This document shows, piece after piece, positions 16,097 through 25,158 of a stretch of 64,000 nt of DNA; the first letter of the stretch is position 1; every line of letters begins with the position of its first letter. The notes beneath the pieces are model-generated. The model made no database searches and was not told the origin of the DNA. It was given only the letters and a program-made list of their open reading frames with translations. The translations under genes and the position numbers were made by a program. Source of the stretch: Mucilaginibacter defluvii (GTDB taxonomy: Bacteria; Bacteroidota; Bacteroidia; Sphingobacteriales; Sphingobacteriaceae); NCBI RefSeq assembly GCF_039543225.1, contig NZ_BAABJI010000002.1, positions 1,674,001 to 1,738,000 on the forward strand, written 5' to 3'.

Positions 16097-18039
16097 TATT
16101 GTACTCTGCGCATGTCCACATTATCCGGCGTGGTTAGCATAAGCGGTACTTTTTCAACCGTTACAAAGCTTAGGTCGAGGCCAAAACCGCGTTCTTCGGA
16201 TAAACTGGCTTTTTTAAGCTGCACATAAATATCCATAATCAACTGCTCATAAAAAGACAGGTTGTGCGAGCGTGATAATGTTTTCTCGATCACCACGAAG
16301 CGGAAATCACCAACGATATTGTGTTTGCTTAAGGATTTGTATTTACTGGTGATATTTACTTCGCCATTCTTTACCAGATCCTCAACCACCCGGCGAAACA
16401 ATACATTGATCTGCTGCTCCACACGGAAACCTAATTTAAAGTCGATACGGATAAGTTTGCCCGGCACCAGGAAATCAACCTCATACTCCCGGGTATACGG
16501 CTCATCAACCACGTCAACGTGTACCAACCAGTAAATATCCGCCCGTTTAGGCTGCTTTTGCAGTATGGAATAGATAATTTTTGATTCGACCTCCGAGTTA
16601 AAGTTAGCGCTGGTAAGGTAAACAAGTTGCGATGCATATTTGGGCACCGTTTCATCGTCACTCAACTCATTGATGATCTGGAAATAATCCTCTATTTCGA
16701 TAAATTTAACATACCGGTTCTTGATCTTACGAGCAGTATGCCACGTCCACATCACCACAAAAAGCATAAAGCCGATGGATAAGGTGAACCAGCCGCCATG
16801 TACAAATTTAACCAGGTTACCTAACAAAAATGTACCTTCAATTACCAGGTATACTGCGAAAAATAAAGCGATGAGATAAGCCGGCACTTTGCGGCGCTGC
16901 AAAAATTTGGATACCAATATGGTAGTCATCAGCATGGCTACGGTGATACTTAAACCGTAAGCGGCCTCCATTTTTTCGGATTTTTCAAACAGCAATACCA
17001 CGATGATACAGCCCGCACAAAGTATCCAGTTGATACTTGGAACATATAACTGCCCTTTTTGATCGGTAGGATAGTTAATGCGCACTTTAGGCCAAAGGTT
17101 GAGCCGCACAGCCTCGGCTATCAACGTAAATGAGCCGGATATAAGCGCCTGGCTGGCAATAATAGCGGCAACTGTTGCCAGGCCGATACCGAATATTAGG
17201 AAGCCCTCGGGCATGATCAGGTAAAACGGGTTTTTAGCACCCAGATATTCGCCGTTATGATTAATAAGCCATACCGCCTGCCCCAAATAGTTTAATACTA
17301 AACAGCTTTTCACATATATCCAGCTTACGCGTATGTTTGAGCGGCCGCAGTGGCCAAGATCGGAATACAGCGCCTCGGCACCTGTTGTACACAGGAAAAC
17401 CGCGCCTAAGATTACGAAGGCGTTAGGGTTATTACTTAACAGATCGTAGGCGTAATACGGGTTTAACGCTTTAAGCACCCATGGCATTTGCACTACCATC
17501 ATGATGCCTAAAACACCCATCATGGTAAACCACAGGAACATAATAGGCCCGAATGCTTTACCTACCAGTGAGGTACCAAACTGCTGAATAATAAATAACA
17601 GGGCTATAATGATGAGTACGATTTGATACGTAGGCAGCGTCATCTGCGGGAAGCGGGTATGCAACCCCTCAATGGCGGATGATATGGTGATAGGCGGGGT
17701 AATAATACCATCGGCCAGCAAGGCGCAGCCTCCTACCACGGCAGGTACAATGAGCCACCTTGCTTTACGGCGTACCAGTGAGAACAGCGAGAATATGCCA
17801 CCCTCACCCTTATTGTCGGCCAGCAGGGTAATTAATACATATTTTACGGTGGTTTGCAGGGTAAGCGTCCAGAATATGCACGAAACGCCGCCCAATACAA
17901 GACTCTCGTTTATTGCTTGCGCACCTACAATGGCTTTAAATACGTACAGCGGGGAGGTACCGATATCGCCGTAGATGATTCCCAGGCTGATAAGCAGTCC
18001 AGGAATGGTGAGTTTTTGAAGGTCTTTATGACTTGACAC
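16096..18039 (-). CDS. kup: KUP-family potassium transporter
   Basis: Kup takes up K+ with protons across the inner membrane. The 647-residue sequence starts from GTG. It has the family opening SLGIIYGDIGTSPLYVFKAI, about twelve membrane helices through residue ~440, with TTGAEALYSDLGHCGRSNIR in the middle, and a C-terminal cytoplasmic domain of about 200 residues. Length and motifs are typical. It is transcribed divergently from the T9SS sorting-domain gene and converges on the DUF1080 gene. No accessory regulator is nearby. Confidence 0.96.
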   Translation of the reverse strand: MSSHKDLQKLTIPGLLISLGIIYGDIGTSPLYVFKAIVGAQAINESLVLGGVSCIFWTLTLQTTVKYVLITLLADNKGEGGIFSLFSLVRRKARWLIVPAVVGGCALLADGIITPPITISSAIEGLHTRFPQMTLPTYQIVLIIIALLFIIQQFGTSLVGKAFGPIMFLWFTMMGVLGIMMVVQMPWVLKALNPYYAYDLLSNNPNAFVILGAVFLCTTGAEALYSDLGHCGRSNIRVSWIYVKSCLVLNYLGQAVWLINHNGEYLGAKNPFYLIMPEGFLIFGIGLATVAAIIASQALISGSFTLIAEAVRLNLWPKVRINYPTDQKGQLYVPSINWILCAGCIIVVLLFEKSEKMEAAYGLSITVAMLMTTILVSKFLQRRKVPAYLIALFFAVYLVIEGTFLLGNLVKFVHGGWFTLSIGFMLFVVMWTWHTARKIKNRYVKFIEIEDYFQIINELSDDETVPKYASQLVYLTSANFNSEVESKIIYSILQKQPKRADIYWLVHVDVVDEPYTREYEVDFLVPGKLIRIDFKLGFRVEQQINVLFRRVVEDLVKNGEVNITSKYKSLSKHNIVGDFRFVVIEKTLSRSHNLSFYEQLIMDIYVQLKKASLSEERGFGLDLSFVTVEKVPLMLTTPDNVDMRRVQ

Positions 18040-18182
18040 TATCTTGTAAAAAATGCGAAATTATAAATTTTTACGCATAAAACTTAAACTTAATAACCCC
18101 GTATAAGTCAATGCATATATCAGTACAATGATACATGCATTTTGTTAAAAAGTGTTAAATATTAAATATAAAGCCTAACTTT

Positions 18183-18213
18183 TTGAATAGGCATGGTGTA
18201 ATTTATACATTTG
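18183..18213 (+). promoter_or_regulatory. Bacteroidota-type promoter of the sorting-domain gene
   Basis: TTG (18183-18185), a 20-base spacer and TACATTTG (18206-18213), a full match to the -33/-7 pattern. The start codon is at 18229, giving a leader of only about ten bases. The rest of the 18040-18228 divergent gap shows nothing further. Confidence 0.65.
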
Positions 18214-18228
18214 TAGCAGTGTAACTGT

Positions 18229-18714
18229 ATGAGGCAAAAATTTACTTTTAATAATTTATGGTTTATCGTGATCGCAATAGCGGTGACCATGAATTTTGCT
18301 TTCGCAGGAACCTCCGCTTCGCAGGATAGCCTTATCCTTAAAAAAAAGAACAAAACTTCGTACTTAAAAAGCGGCTTGCCCTTTACCCTGCCGCCGCTTA
18401 AACCGGGCACCGTATCAACAACAAAGCTTAGCGTTAACCGGCCCGACGATAAACTGCTTAGCAACGTACAGATTTACCCTAACCCGGTTTCAGATCAGAT
18501 CAACTTGAGGTATGACTTATCGCGCAACAGCAATGTAACCATCAAGATTGTGGATATGCTAGGTAATGATGTTGCTACTATTTTTTCGCAACACGTGAGC
18601 TCCGGCGATCAGAAATTCACCTACATCATCAACAACAAACTTAGCCGCGGCTTTTACTTCCTTCGAATTATAGCCGGCACCGAGTCGACTATTAAAAGAC
18701 TTTCTGTTCTTTAG
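18229..18714 (+). CDS. Small secreted protein consisting mainly of a T9SS type A sorting domain
   Basis: 161 residues: an N-terminal signal peptide (MRQKFTFNNLWFIVIAIAVT up to AFAG), a short basic and proline-rich linker (about 30-75), and a C-terminal type A sorting domain for the type IX secretion system. The domain has the standard pieces: VQIYPNPVSDQINLRYDL, then VTIKIVDMLGNDVATIF, then LSRGFYFLRIIAGTESTIKR and a terminal hydrophobic strand. There is almost no cargo in front of the sorting domain, which is unusual. A protein anchored or released by T9SS is inferred; porT in this window is consistent. Function unknown. Confidence 0.85.
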   Translation: MRQKFTFNNLWFIVIAIAVTMNFAFAGTSASQDSLILKKKNKTSYLKSGLPFTLPPLKPGTVSTTKLSVNRPDDKLLSNVQIYPNPVSDQINLRYDLSRNSNVTIKIVDMLGNDVATIFSQHVSSGDQKFTYIINNKLSRGFYFLRIIAGTESTIKRLSVL

Positions 18715-18870
18715 CCATTGGGCATTAGCCATTTTTTTCTAATATTCTGCTTACTGCTCTCAAAATTTCACAATCAGTATTCACCAATAACTGATCGCCA
18801 AATCTTCACAATTCACCACTCACCATTAACCACAATTTACTTAGCTTTGGCGCTTTACCACATTTACTGT
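18712..18870. repeat. Heptamer-period intergenic word array
   Basis: The gap after the sorting-domain gene reads in 7-base words: TAGCCAT, TGGGCAT, TAGCCAT (the first includes the TAG stop), then after a T run CTCAAAA, TTTCACA, ATCAGTA, TTCACCA and finally TTCACAA, TTCACCA, CTCACCA, TTAACCA. The period is kept although the words differ. No coding frame. Confidence 0.5.
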
Positions 18871-18871
18871 T

Positions 18872-19483
18872 ATGAAGATTATTGCCATTGGGCGCAACTA
18901 CGCCGAGCACGCAAAAGAACTGAACAACCCGGTACCCACCACCCCGGTTATATTTATGAAGCCTGATACGGCGTTGCTTAAGGATAACAAACCCTTTTAC
19001 CATCCCGAATTTAGCGAAGATGTGCATTATGAAACCGAACTGGTATTAAAAATCTGCAAGGAAGGCAAACACATCAGCGAAAAGTTCGCGGCTAACTATT
19101 ACGATGAAATTGGCCTTGGCATTGATTTTACCGCGCGGGATATTCAATCAAAACACAAAGAAAAGGGCTTGCCCTGGGAGCTGGCCAAAAGTTTTGACGG
19201 CTCGGCGCCCATCAGTAATTTTTTCCCGAAAGATACGTTCGCTGATCTGTACAACATCAATTTCAGCCTGAAAATAAATGGTGAAAATCGTCAGGCAGGC
19301 AACACAAACAACCTGCTTTTTTCGTTTGAACGTATCATCGCGTTTGTATCTCAATACATCACCCTAAAAAAAGGCGACCTTATTTTTACCGGCACTCCTG
19401 AGGGCGTGGGCCGTGTAGCCATAGGCGATCATTTGGAAGGATTTATTGAGGGAGATCAAATGCTTGATTTTTACGTGAAATAA
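18872..19483 (+). CDS. Fumarylacetoacetate hydrolase family protein
   Basis: A 203-residue single-domain FAH protein, the size of acylpyruvate hydrolase-like members. Family motifs: MKIIAIGRNYAEHAKELNNP at the start, PVIFMKPDTAL, DVHYETELVLKI (metal-binding acidic residues), GLGIDFTARDIQ, and KGDLIFTGTPEGVGRV. The metal ligands (E and D of HYETEL and the downstream Asp) appear present. The reaction is likely hydrolysis of a beta-diketo or acylpyruvate acid, or oxaloacetate decarboxylation; the substrate cannot be fixed. It is followed six bases later by the M23 peptidase gene. Confidence 0.93.
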   Translation: MKIIAIGRNYAEHAKELNNPVPTTPVIFMKPDTALLKDNKPFYHPEFSEDVHYETELVLKICKEGKHISEKFAANYYDEIGLGIDFTARDIQSKHKEKGLPWELAKSFDGSAPISNFFPKDTFADLYNINFSLKINGENRQAGNTNNLLFSFERIIAFVSQYITLKKGDLIFTGTPEGVGRVAIGDHLEGFIEGDQMLDFYVK

Positions 19484-19489
19484 TAACGG

Positions 19490-21205
19490 ATGACTTTAAA
19501 AAAACTTCGCTTGCTTGTAACCGGTCTGTTTATTTGCGGCAGCGCCGCTGCACAAAATATTATACAAAATAACTTTTACCCTAAGGACATTTTTCGCTAC
19601 CCGCTTGACCTGCCGCCGAGTACTGCAGGGTCTTTTGGCGAATTGCGGCCTAACCACTTCCACTCCGGGCTCGATTTTAAAACCAACCAGCGTACCGGCT
19701 ACCCTATATATGCCATACTGGATGGCTTTGTATCGCGCTTGCGCATACAATACGGCGGCTTTGGCCGGGCGGTTTATATTACGCACCCCAACGGCTTTAC
19801 CTCGGTATACGGGCACCTGGAAAGGTTTAGTCCGGAGATCGAGGCACTGATACGTGATTACCAAATGCAGCGCCAAAGCTACGAGGTTGACTTTCAGCTA
19901 CTGCCCTTACAGCTTCCCTTAAAAAAAGGTGAAGTGTTTGCCTGGACGGGCAACGCGGGCGCATCAGCCGGGCCGCACTTGCACTTTGAACTGCGTGACA
20001 GCAAGACCGAAGAAACCATTAATCCGCAGTTGTTCGGCCTTACCATACCTGATAAGGTTCCGCCTACCCTGCAAGCCATTGCCACTTACCATTTTGCCGA
20101 TGGCGCGCCCTTCAGCGAGAAAACGCCGCATATGTTTTTAGCTGTGGTAGGCGCTAATGGCCAGTACCGTTTAAAAAACAATCAGCCCATACACTTAAGC
20201 GGCGAAACCGGTTTTGGTTTAACCGCTTATGATATGAACAGCGTATCGCCCAACCACAATGGCATCTACTCGGTTGAATTAAAACTGGATGGCAATACGG
20301 TATACACCTTTGCGGTGGAGCGCTTTGGGTTCGATCAAACCCGGGCCATTAATGCTTACCTGGATTACCCGGCCTTCCTAACCTCGCGCCGCTGGATGCA
20401 GAAATGCTTTGTGCCGCCGGGCAGTAACATATCTTTATACCCACAATCAGTGAATCGTGGTATAATTAATTTTGATGATGATGCCATGCACGAGGTACAA
20501 TACGTAGTACGCGATGTTGCAGGTAATACATCTACACTAACTGTAAATGTAAAATCATCAAAAAACGAGATAAAACCCTTTGTACCCAAAGGACCGTTGT
20601 TTCAATACGACAAAACCAACGAGTTTAATAATGATAAAGTAAAGGTGGTTATAGAACCCGGTAATTTGTACGACAACCTTGACTTTAACTACGCACGCTT
20701 GCCGCGCAAACCGGGCACTTATTCAGAAACGCATCGTATACATAACCGCTTTACGCCTATACACTCAAGCTTTAGCTTATGGATAAAACCCGACAGCAGC
20801 ATCGGCCAAAATGCCGATAAAGCCGTACTGATCAACACTGCCGGTAATCTGGCTATTGGCAAATTTGAGGATGGTTACGTTAAAGGCCAATGCCGCTTTT
20901 TTGGCGATTACTATATTAAAATTGATACGGTGCCGCCGGTAATTACGCCGGTAAATATTCGCGAGGGCAGCAACCTATCGGCCGTCAAAAGCATTAACCT
21001 GCGCATGAGCGATAACCTCTCGGGCGTTAAAAGCTACACCGGCAAAATTGATGGCAAGTGGGTGTTGGTTGAGCACGACTACAAGACCAAATTGTTAAGA
21101 TATTATTTTGACAAGGATATTAAGCCCGGAAAACATACATTTGAACTGACAGTAACTGATGCTAAAGACAACGCATCGCAATTTAAAGCTAACTTTTACC
21201 GATAG
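19490..21205 (+). CDS. M23-family metallopeptidase (LytM-like)
   Basis: A 571-residue secreted protein: a signal peptide ending GSAAA, then an M23 domain. The zinc ligands are visible as HFHSGLDFKT (H and D) and GPHLHFELRD (HxH), about residues 55-180. The catalytic domain therefore sits at the N-terminus, followed by about 390 residues of beta-rich, Ig-like sequence. M23 enzymes cut peptidoglycan cross-bridges; some act only as regulators. The four expected active-site residues are present. It lies between a FAH gene and bcp with six-base gaps on each side, so the three are probably cotranscribed. Confidence 0.92.
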   Translation: MTLKKLRLLVTGLFICGSAAAQNIIQNNFYPKDIFRYPLDLPPSTAGSFGELRPNHFHSGLDFKTNQRTGYPIYAILDGFVSRLRIQYGGFGRAVYITHPNGFTSVYGHLERFSPEIEALIRDYQMQRQSYEVDFQLLPLQLPLKKGEVFAWTGNAGASAGPHLHFELRDSKTEETINPQLFGLTIPDKVPPTLQAIATYHFADGAPFSEKTPHMFLAVVGANGQYRLKNNQPIHLSGETGFGLTAYDMNSVSPNHNGIYSVELKLDGNTVYTFAVERFGFDQTRAINAYLDYPAFLTSRRWMQKCFVPPGSNISLYPQSVNRGIINFDDDAMHEVQYVVRDVAGNTSTLTVNVKSSKNEIKPFVPKGPLFQYDKTNEFNNDKVKVVIEPGNLYDNLDFNYARLPRKPGTYSETHRIHNRFTPIHSSFSLWIKPDSSIGQNADKAVLINTAGNLAIGKFEDGYVKGQCRFFGDYYIKIDTVPPVITPVNIREGSNLSAVKSINLRMSDNLSGVKSYTGKIDGKWVLVEHDYKTKLLRYYFDKDIKPGKHTFELTVTDAKDNASQFKANFYR

Positions 21206-21211
21206 AAAAAT

Positions 21212-21673
21212 ATGGCAACATTAGCAGTTGGCGACAAAGCGCCTGATTTTGAAGCAAAAGACCAAAATGGCAAAGCCATTTCATTAGCCGATTTTAAAGG
21301 CAAAAACGTGATACTTTATTTTTATCCGAAAGATGATACCCCTGGATGTACTGCAGAGGCCTGTAGCTTCAGGGATAACTATCAATCGCTGATTAGCCAG
21401 GGCTTTGAGGTGATTGGCGTGAGCACGGATGACGAGAAATCGCACAAAAAGTTTGAAACCAAATACAGCCTGCCCTTTACGCTGATAGCTGATGAAAGCA
21501 AGGAGATTGTTGAAGCCTACGGCGTTTGGGTTGAAAAAAACATGTACGGCAAAAAATATATGGGTACGGCACGTAAAACGTTTTTAATTAACGGAGATGG
21601 TATTATCGATCAGATTATTGACAAGGTAGATACCAAAAACTCATCGCAGCAGATATTAGATGTGTTGAAATAA
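21212..21673 (+). CDS. bcp: Thioredoxin-dependent thiol peroxidase (Bcp/PrxQ)
   Basis: A 153-residue peroxiredoxin of the Bcp subfamily, which reduces hydrogen peroxide and organic hydroperoxides using thioredoxin. The peroxidatic Cys lies in DDTPGCTAEACSFRD (about residue 46), with the resolving Cys five residues later, the typical Bcp pattern. Other family pieces are FKGKNVILYFYPK and the closing ARKTFLINGDG. Cytoplasmic. Expression probably shared with the M23 gene; a trxA lies at 33919. Confidence 0.95.
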   Translation: MATLAVGDKAPDFEAKDQNGKAISLADFKGKNVILYFYPKDDTPGCTAEACSFRDNYQSLISQGFEVIGVSTDDEKSHKKFETKYSLPFTLIADESKEIVEAYGVWVEKNMYGKKYMGTARKTFLINGDGIIDQIIDKVDTKNSSQQILDVLK

Positions 21674-21742
21674 CACCTATATATCAGATTAATATTTATT
21701 TTAGCCGAAATTTAAATTTATTGCAATAAAACCTATCATTTA

Positions 21743-22591
21743 ATGAAACAAAACATAGAGCAATTAAAACAAACCGCATCACAGGTGCGTCGTGACATTG
21801 TGCGCATGGTACATGGCTGCCAGTCAGGCCACCCGGGCGGATCATTGGGCTGTACTGACTTTTTGGTAGCCCTTTATTTTAACATCATGAATAACGATCC
21901 GTCGTTCAATATGGATGCTAAGGGTGAAGACCTGTTCTTCCTTTCAAACGGACACATTTCACCGGTATTTTATAGCGTACTGGCACATGCCGGTTACTTT
22001 GATAAATCAGAATTAGGCACCTTCCGTAAACTAAATTCAAGGTTGCAGGGCCACCCAACTACCCACGAGGGTTTACCGGGTGTACGTATCGCTTCAGGTT
22101 CATTAGGCCAGGGCCTTTCAGTAGCAATCGGCGCTGCTTTGGCTAAACGTTTAAACGGCGACGACAGCATTGTTTACACCCTGCACGGTGATGGCGAGTT
22201 ACAGGAAGGCCAAATATGGGAAGCAGCCATGTTTGCTCCGCACAATAAATTAGATAGATTAATTGCTACTGTTGACTATAACGGCCAGCAAATTGACGGC
22301 CCTACCGAAATGGTATTGTCATTAGGTAACCTGAAAGCAAAATTCGAGGCCTTTGGCTGGGAAGTGCTTGAGGAGCCGAATGGTAATGATATGGCCAGCG
22401 TTGTTGCCGTGCTTGAAAAAGCCAAAAGCTTAACCGGTAAAGGCAAACCCATCGCCATCCTGCTAAAAACAGGCATGGGTTACGGTGTCGACTTTATGAT
22501 GGGCAGCCACAAATGGCACGGTGTTGCACCTAACGATGAGCAACTGGCAACAGCTTTAGCTCAGCTTGAGGAAACACTGGGCGATTATTAA
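21743..22591 (+). CDS. Transketolase, N-terminal (TPP-binding) subunit
   Basis: The first half of a split transketolase, about 282 residues. It holds the TPP-binding region: GCQSGHPGGSLGCTDFLVAL, GHPTTHEGLPGVRIASGSLG, and the GDGELQEGQIWEA...NGQQIDG motif that binds Mg-TPP. Transketolase moves two-carbon units in the pentose phosphate pathway. The C-terminal half is a separate gene 123 bases downstream. Split transketolases of this kind are known in several bacteria. The stop codon is followed at once by a GC-rich repeat. Confidence 0.94.
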   Translation: MKQNIEQLKQTASQVRRDIVRMVHGCQSGHPGGSLGCTDFLVALYFNIMNNDPSFNMDAKGEDLFFLSNGHISPVFYSVLAHAGYFDKSELGTFRKLNSRLQGHPTTHEGLPGVRIASGSLGQGLSVAIGAALAKRLNGDDSIVYTLHGDGELQEGQIWEAAMFAPHNKLDRLIATVDYNGQQIDGPTEMVLSLGNLKAKFEAFGWEVLEEPNGNDMASVVAVLEKAKSLTGKGKPIAILLKTGMGYGVDFMMGSHKWHGVAPNDEQLATALAQLEETLGDY

Positions 22592-22712
22592 GCCCCCCTG
22601 TCCCCTGAAGGGGGTGCAGTTGCGGTAGCGGTTGCAGTTATAAGTTTTTAATCTATTATCAATCACAATAAAATATTAAGAGTCCTCTCCTTTGGAGAGG
22701 GTTTAGGTGAGG
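22592..22712. repeat. Two palindromic repeats between the transketolase halves
   Basis: Directly after the TAA of the first half is a C-run/G-run hairpin (about 22592-22614, CCCCCTG...AAGGGGG), then a short six-base-period stretch (GCAGTT, GCGGTA, GCGGTT, GCAGTT). A second hairpin, CCTCTCCTTTGGAGAGG (22684-22700), and AGGTGAGG lie right before the ATG of the second half and would contribute its ribosome-binding region. Confidence 0.7.
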
Positions 22713-22714
22713 TT

Positions 22715-23680
22715 ATGAAAAAATACACTTACACAGATAAAAAAGATACGCGTTCGGGTTTTGGCGACGGTTTGCTTGAAGCCGGTAAACGTAACCCGGA
22801 AGTGGTTGCACTTTGTGCCGACCTGGTAGGCTCATTAAAAATGGCCGACTTTATAAAAGCTTTCCCTGAGCGCTTTTTCCAAACAGGTATTGCCGAGGCT
22901 AACATGATCGGTATGGCAGCAGGTTTAACCATTGGCGGTAAAATTCCGTTCACCGGTACCTTCGCTAACTTTTCAACCGGCCGCGTTTACGACCAGATCC
23001 GCCAGTCGGTGGCTTATTCTGACAAGAACGTTAAAATTTGTGCTTCTCACGCGGGTTTAACCCTTGGTGAGGACGGTGCTACACATCAGATACTGGAGGA
23101 CATCGGCCTGATGAAAATGTTACCGGGCATGACGGTGATCAATCCTTGCGATTATAACCAAACCAAAGCCGCCACCATCGCTATTGCCGAGCATCATGGC
23201 CCGGTATACCTGCGTTTCGGTCGCCCGGTGGTGCCTATTTTTACTGATGCCGATCAGAAATTTGAGATCGGTAAAGCATGGATGGTTAACGAGGGCGCTG
23301 ATGTATCAATCTTCGCTACCGGCCACCTGGTATGGGAAGCCATACAGGCAGGCGAAAAACTGGCTGAAGAAGGTATTGATGCGGAGATCATCAACATACA
23401 CACCATTAAACCTTTGGATGCTGAGGCTGTCTTAAAATCAGTAGCAAAAACAGGTTGCGTGGTAACTGCCGAAGAGCATAACCGTTTAGGTGGCTTAGGC
23501 GATAGCATTGCACAATTACTGGCTGTTAACAACCCAACTCCACAGGAGTATGTGGCTGTAAATGACAGCTTTGGCGAAAGCGGTACACCTGCGCAACTGA
23601 TGACCAAATATGGTTTGGATGCTGAGCACATCATCGCCGCGGCTAAAAAAGTAATGGCACGCAAAAAACAAAACAGCTAA
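22715..23680 (+). CDS. Transketolase, C-terminal subunit
   Basis: The second half of the split transketolase, 321 residues, comprising the pyrimidine-binding and C-terminal domains. Family features are GIAEANMIGMAAGLTIGGKI (with the catalytic Glu of the TPP aminopyrimidine site), the segment SHAGLTLGEDGATHQILEDI, and the C-terminal VVTAEEHNRLGGLGDSIAQL. It pairs with the N-terminal subunit upstream to form the active enzyme. The start ATG follows a palindromic repeat that contains AGGTGAGG, a possible ribosome-binding site. Confidence 0.94.
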   Translation: MKKYTYTDKKDTRSGFGDGLLEAGKRNPEVVALCADLVGSLKMADFIKAFPERFFQTGIAEANMIGMAAGLTIGGKIPFTGTFANFSTGRVYDQIRQSVAYSDKNVKICASHAGLTLGEDGATHQILEDIGLMKMLPGMTVINPCDYNQTKAATIAIAEHHGPVYLRFGRPVVPIFTDADQKFEIGKAWMVNEGADVSIFATGHLVWEAIQAGEKLAEEGIDAEIINIHTIKPLDAEAVLKSVAKTGCVVTAEEHNRLGGLGDSIAQLLAVNNPTPQEYVAVNDSFGESGTPAQLMTKYGLDAEHIIAAAKKVMARKKQNS

Positions 23681-23709
23681 GTTCTTTATTTTAGGGTTAA
23701 AGATTTGAT

Positions 23710-24267
23710 ATGGCCGCACAGGCTGAAGACGAAGAAATACTAAGTAAGTTCCGCGACGAACGCACCAGGAACGAAGCCTTTAATCTGCTACTTAAAAAGT
23801 ATCAGCAGAAAATTTATTGGCACGTGCGCCGTATGGTTATTGACCATGACGACGCCGACGACCTGACGCAGGATGTTTTCGTTAAGATATGGAAGAACTT
23901 ACCGGGTTTCAGGAACGACGCGCAGTTGTACACCTGGATGTACCGCATTGCCACCAACGAGTGCATTACATTTTTGAACAGAAAGAAAATGAAGAATAAT
24001 GTACCGCTGGATGATGTAGCCTATGAACTGGCCGATACACTGGCCGATTCAACATACTTTAACGGCGACAAGGCCCAGTTGAAATTACAGCAGGCCTTGC
24101 TCACTTTACCCGAAAAACAAAGACTTGTGTTTAACATGAAATATTTTGACGATATGAAGTATGAAGAGATATCTGATGTGCTGGGCACCAGCGTTGGAGC
24201 GCTTAAAGCGTCTTTCCACCTGGCAGTAAAAAAGATAGAAGCTTACCTCCTATCGTCAGAATTATAA
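23710..24267 (+). CDS. ECF-type RNA polymerase sigma factor
   Basis: A 185-residue sigma factor with region 2 (DHDDADDLTQDVFVKIWKNL then YTWMYRIATNECITFLNRKK, about residues 50-90) and region 4 (ALLTLPEKQRLVFNMKYFDD then MKYEEISDVLGTSVGALKAS, about 130-172). No long region 3, typical of extracytoplasmic-function sigma factors. It is followed 52 bases later by a one-helix membrane protein that is likely its anti-sigma factor, then a Spy-like protein. The target genes are unknown. Confidence 0.95.
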   Translation: MAAQAEDEEILSKFRDERTRNEAFNLLLKKYQQKIYWHVRRMVIDHDDADDLTQDVFVKIWKNLPGFRNDAQLYTWMYRIATNECITFLNRKKMKNNVPLDDVAYELADTLADSTYFNGDKAQLKLQQALLTLPEKQRLVFNMKYFDDMKYEEISDVLGTSVGALKASFHLAVKKIEAYLLSSEL

Positions 24268-24319
24268 TTTTTTAAAAATCACTTTAAACCTTTTGCTAAA
24301 GTATTAATCTAATGAGAGT

Positions 24320-25156
24320 ATGAAGAGCGATATGGATACAAGAGATTGGCTGAATGAATTTCCCGCACTGAAACAGGTTGATGCAAATAACCCGTTTACA
24401 GTGCCTGCAGGCTATTTCGATGACCTTCGCGAACGCACTCTTTCCCTTAAAAATTTAGATGATATAAGTTTACGGCAAGCCGGCTTTTCTGTTCCCGAAA
24501 GTTATTTTGAGGAGCTTGAAGCTAATATAAGCAGCCGTATTACCGTAGCCGCTGCGGTAAATATAGACAATACAGGTTTTATTTTACCCGACAATTACTT
24601 TGATAAATTAAGCGGCAACATTCAAAGCCGTATTAATATTGAAGAAGCGGCCGGCAGTGAAAGTGTAGGATTTGGGGTGCCCGAAGGATATTTCGAAAAC
24701 CTGCAGCAAAACATTACCGCACGCATTGCTATTGATGAGGCCGTAAATGCCGACGAGCCTTTTGCCGTGCCTGCCGGATATTTTGATAAACTAAACGCGG
24801 CTATTTTAAGCAAAACCGTTGATGCTGATAAGCAGCAGACTGAACAGGAACCTGTTAAACAGCGTGGTATTGTACGTAAGTTTCTTACATCGGGCGTTTA
24901 CAGGTATGCTGCGGCTGCATGTGTTACCATTGCCATTGGTGTTAGCTTCTTTTTACGGAAAGACGCGCAGCCGGTTGCTGCTAACGCAAACACGCCGCAT
25001 GGCGAATCATACCTGCACAGCCGCTTGTCAAATATTCCGTTGAATGAGATTCGTGGTTATGCGGAGCAAAATCTTGACGCCGGTGAAACGCAAACTTACA
25101 TTAGCGAAAACCTGAGCGACAAGGAGTTGTTGGACTATATTGATACTGAACTTTAA
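24320..25156 (+). CDS. Membrane protein with five FxVPxGYFxxL repeats, probable anti-sigma factor
   Basis: 278 residues, not a named family that I recognise. A hydrophobic segment (about residues 195-212) splits it into a cytoplasmic N-terminal part and a short extracytoplasmic C-terminus. The N-terminal part contains five copies of a motif, F.VP..YF..L, with the Phe at residues 26, 56, 87, 118 and 148, a spacing of 30-31 residues. Each is followed by a predicted helix (for example EELEANISSRI). Single copies of such a motif occur in Bacteroidota proteins beside ECF sigma genes; five in a row is unusual. Placement right after a sigma gene suggests sigma binding. The next gene starts three bases later. 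Confidence 0.75.
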   Translation: MKSDMDTRDWLNEFPALKQVDANNPFTVPAGYFDDLRERTLSLKNLDDISLRQAGFSVPESYFEELEANISSRITVAAAVNIDNTGFILPDNYFDKLSGNIQSRINIEEAAGSESVGFGVPEGYFENLQQNITARIAIDEAVNADEPFAVPAGYFDKLNAAILSKTVDADKQQTEQEPVKQRGIVRKFLTSGVYRYAAAACVTIAIGVSFFLRKDAQPVAANANTPHGESYLHSRLSNIPLNEIRGYAEQNLDAGETQTYISENLSDKELLDYIDTEL

Positions 25157-25158
25157 TA

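Noticed and set aside
18712..18870. Possible CRISPR or minisatellite
   Set aside because: The word length is 7, with no fixed repeat and spacer pattern, and no cas genes exist in the window.
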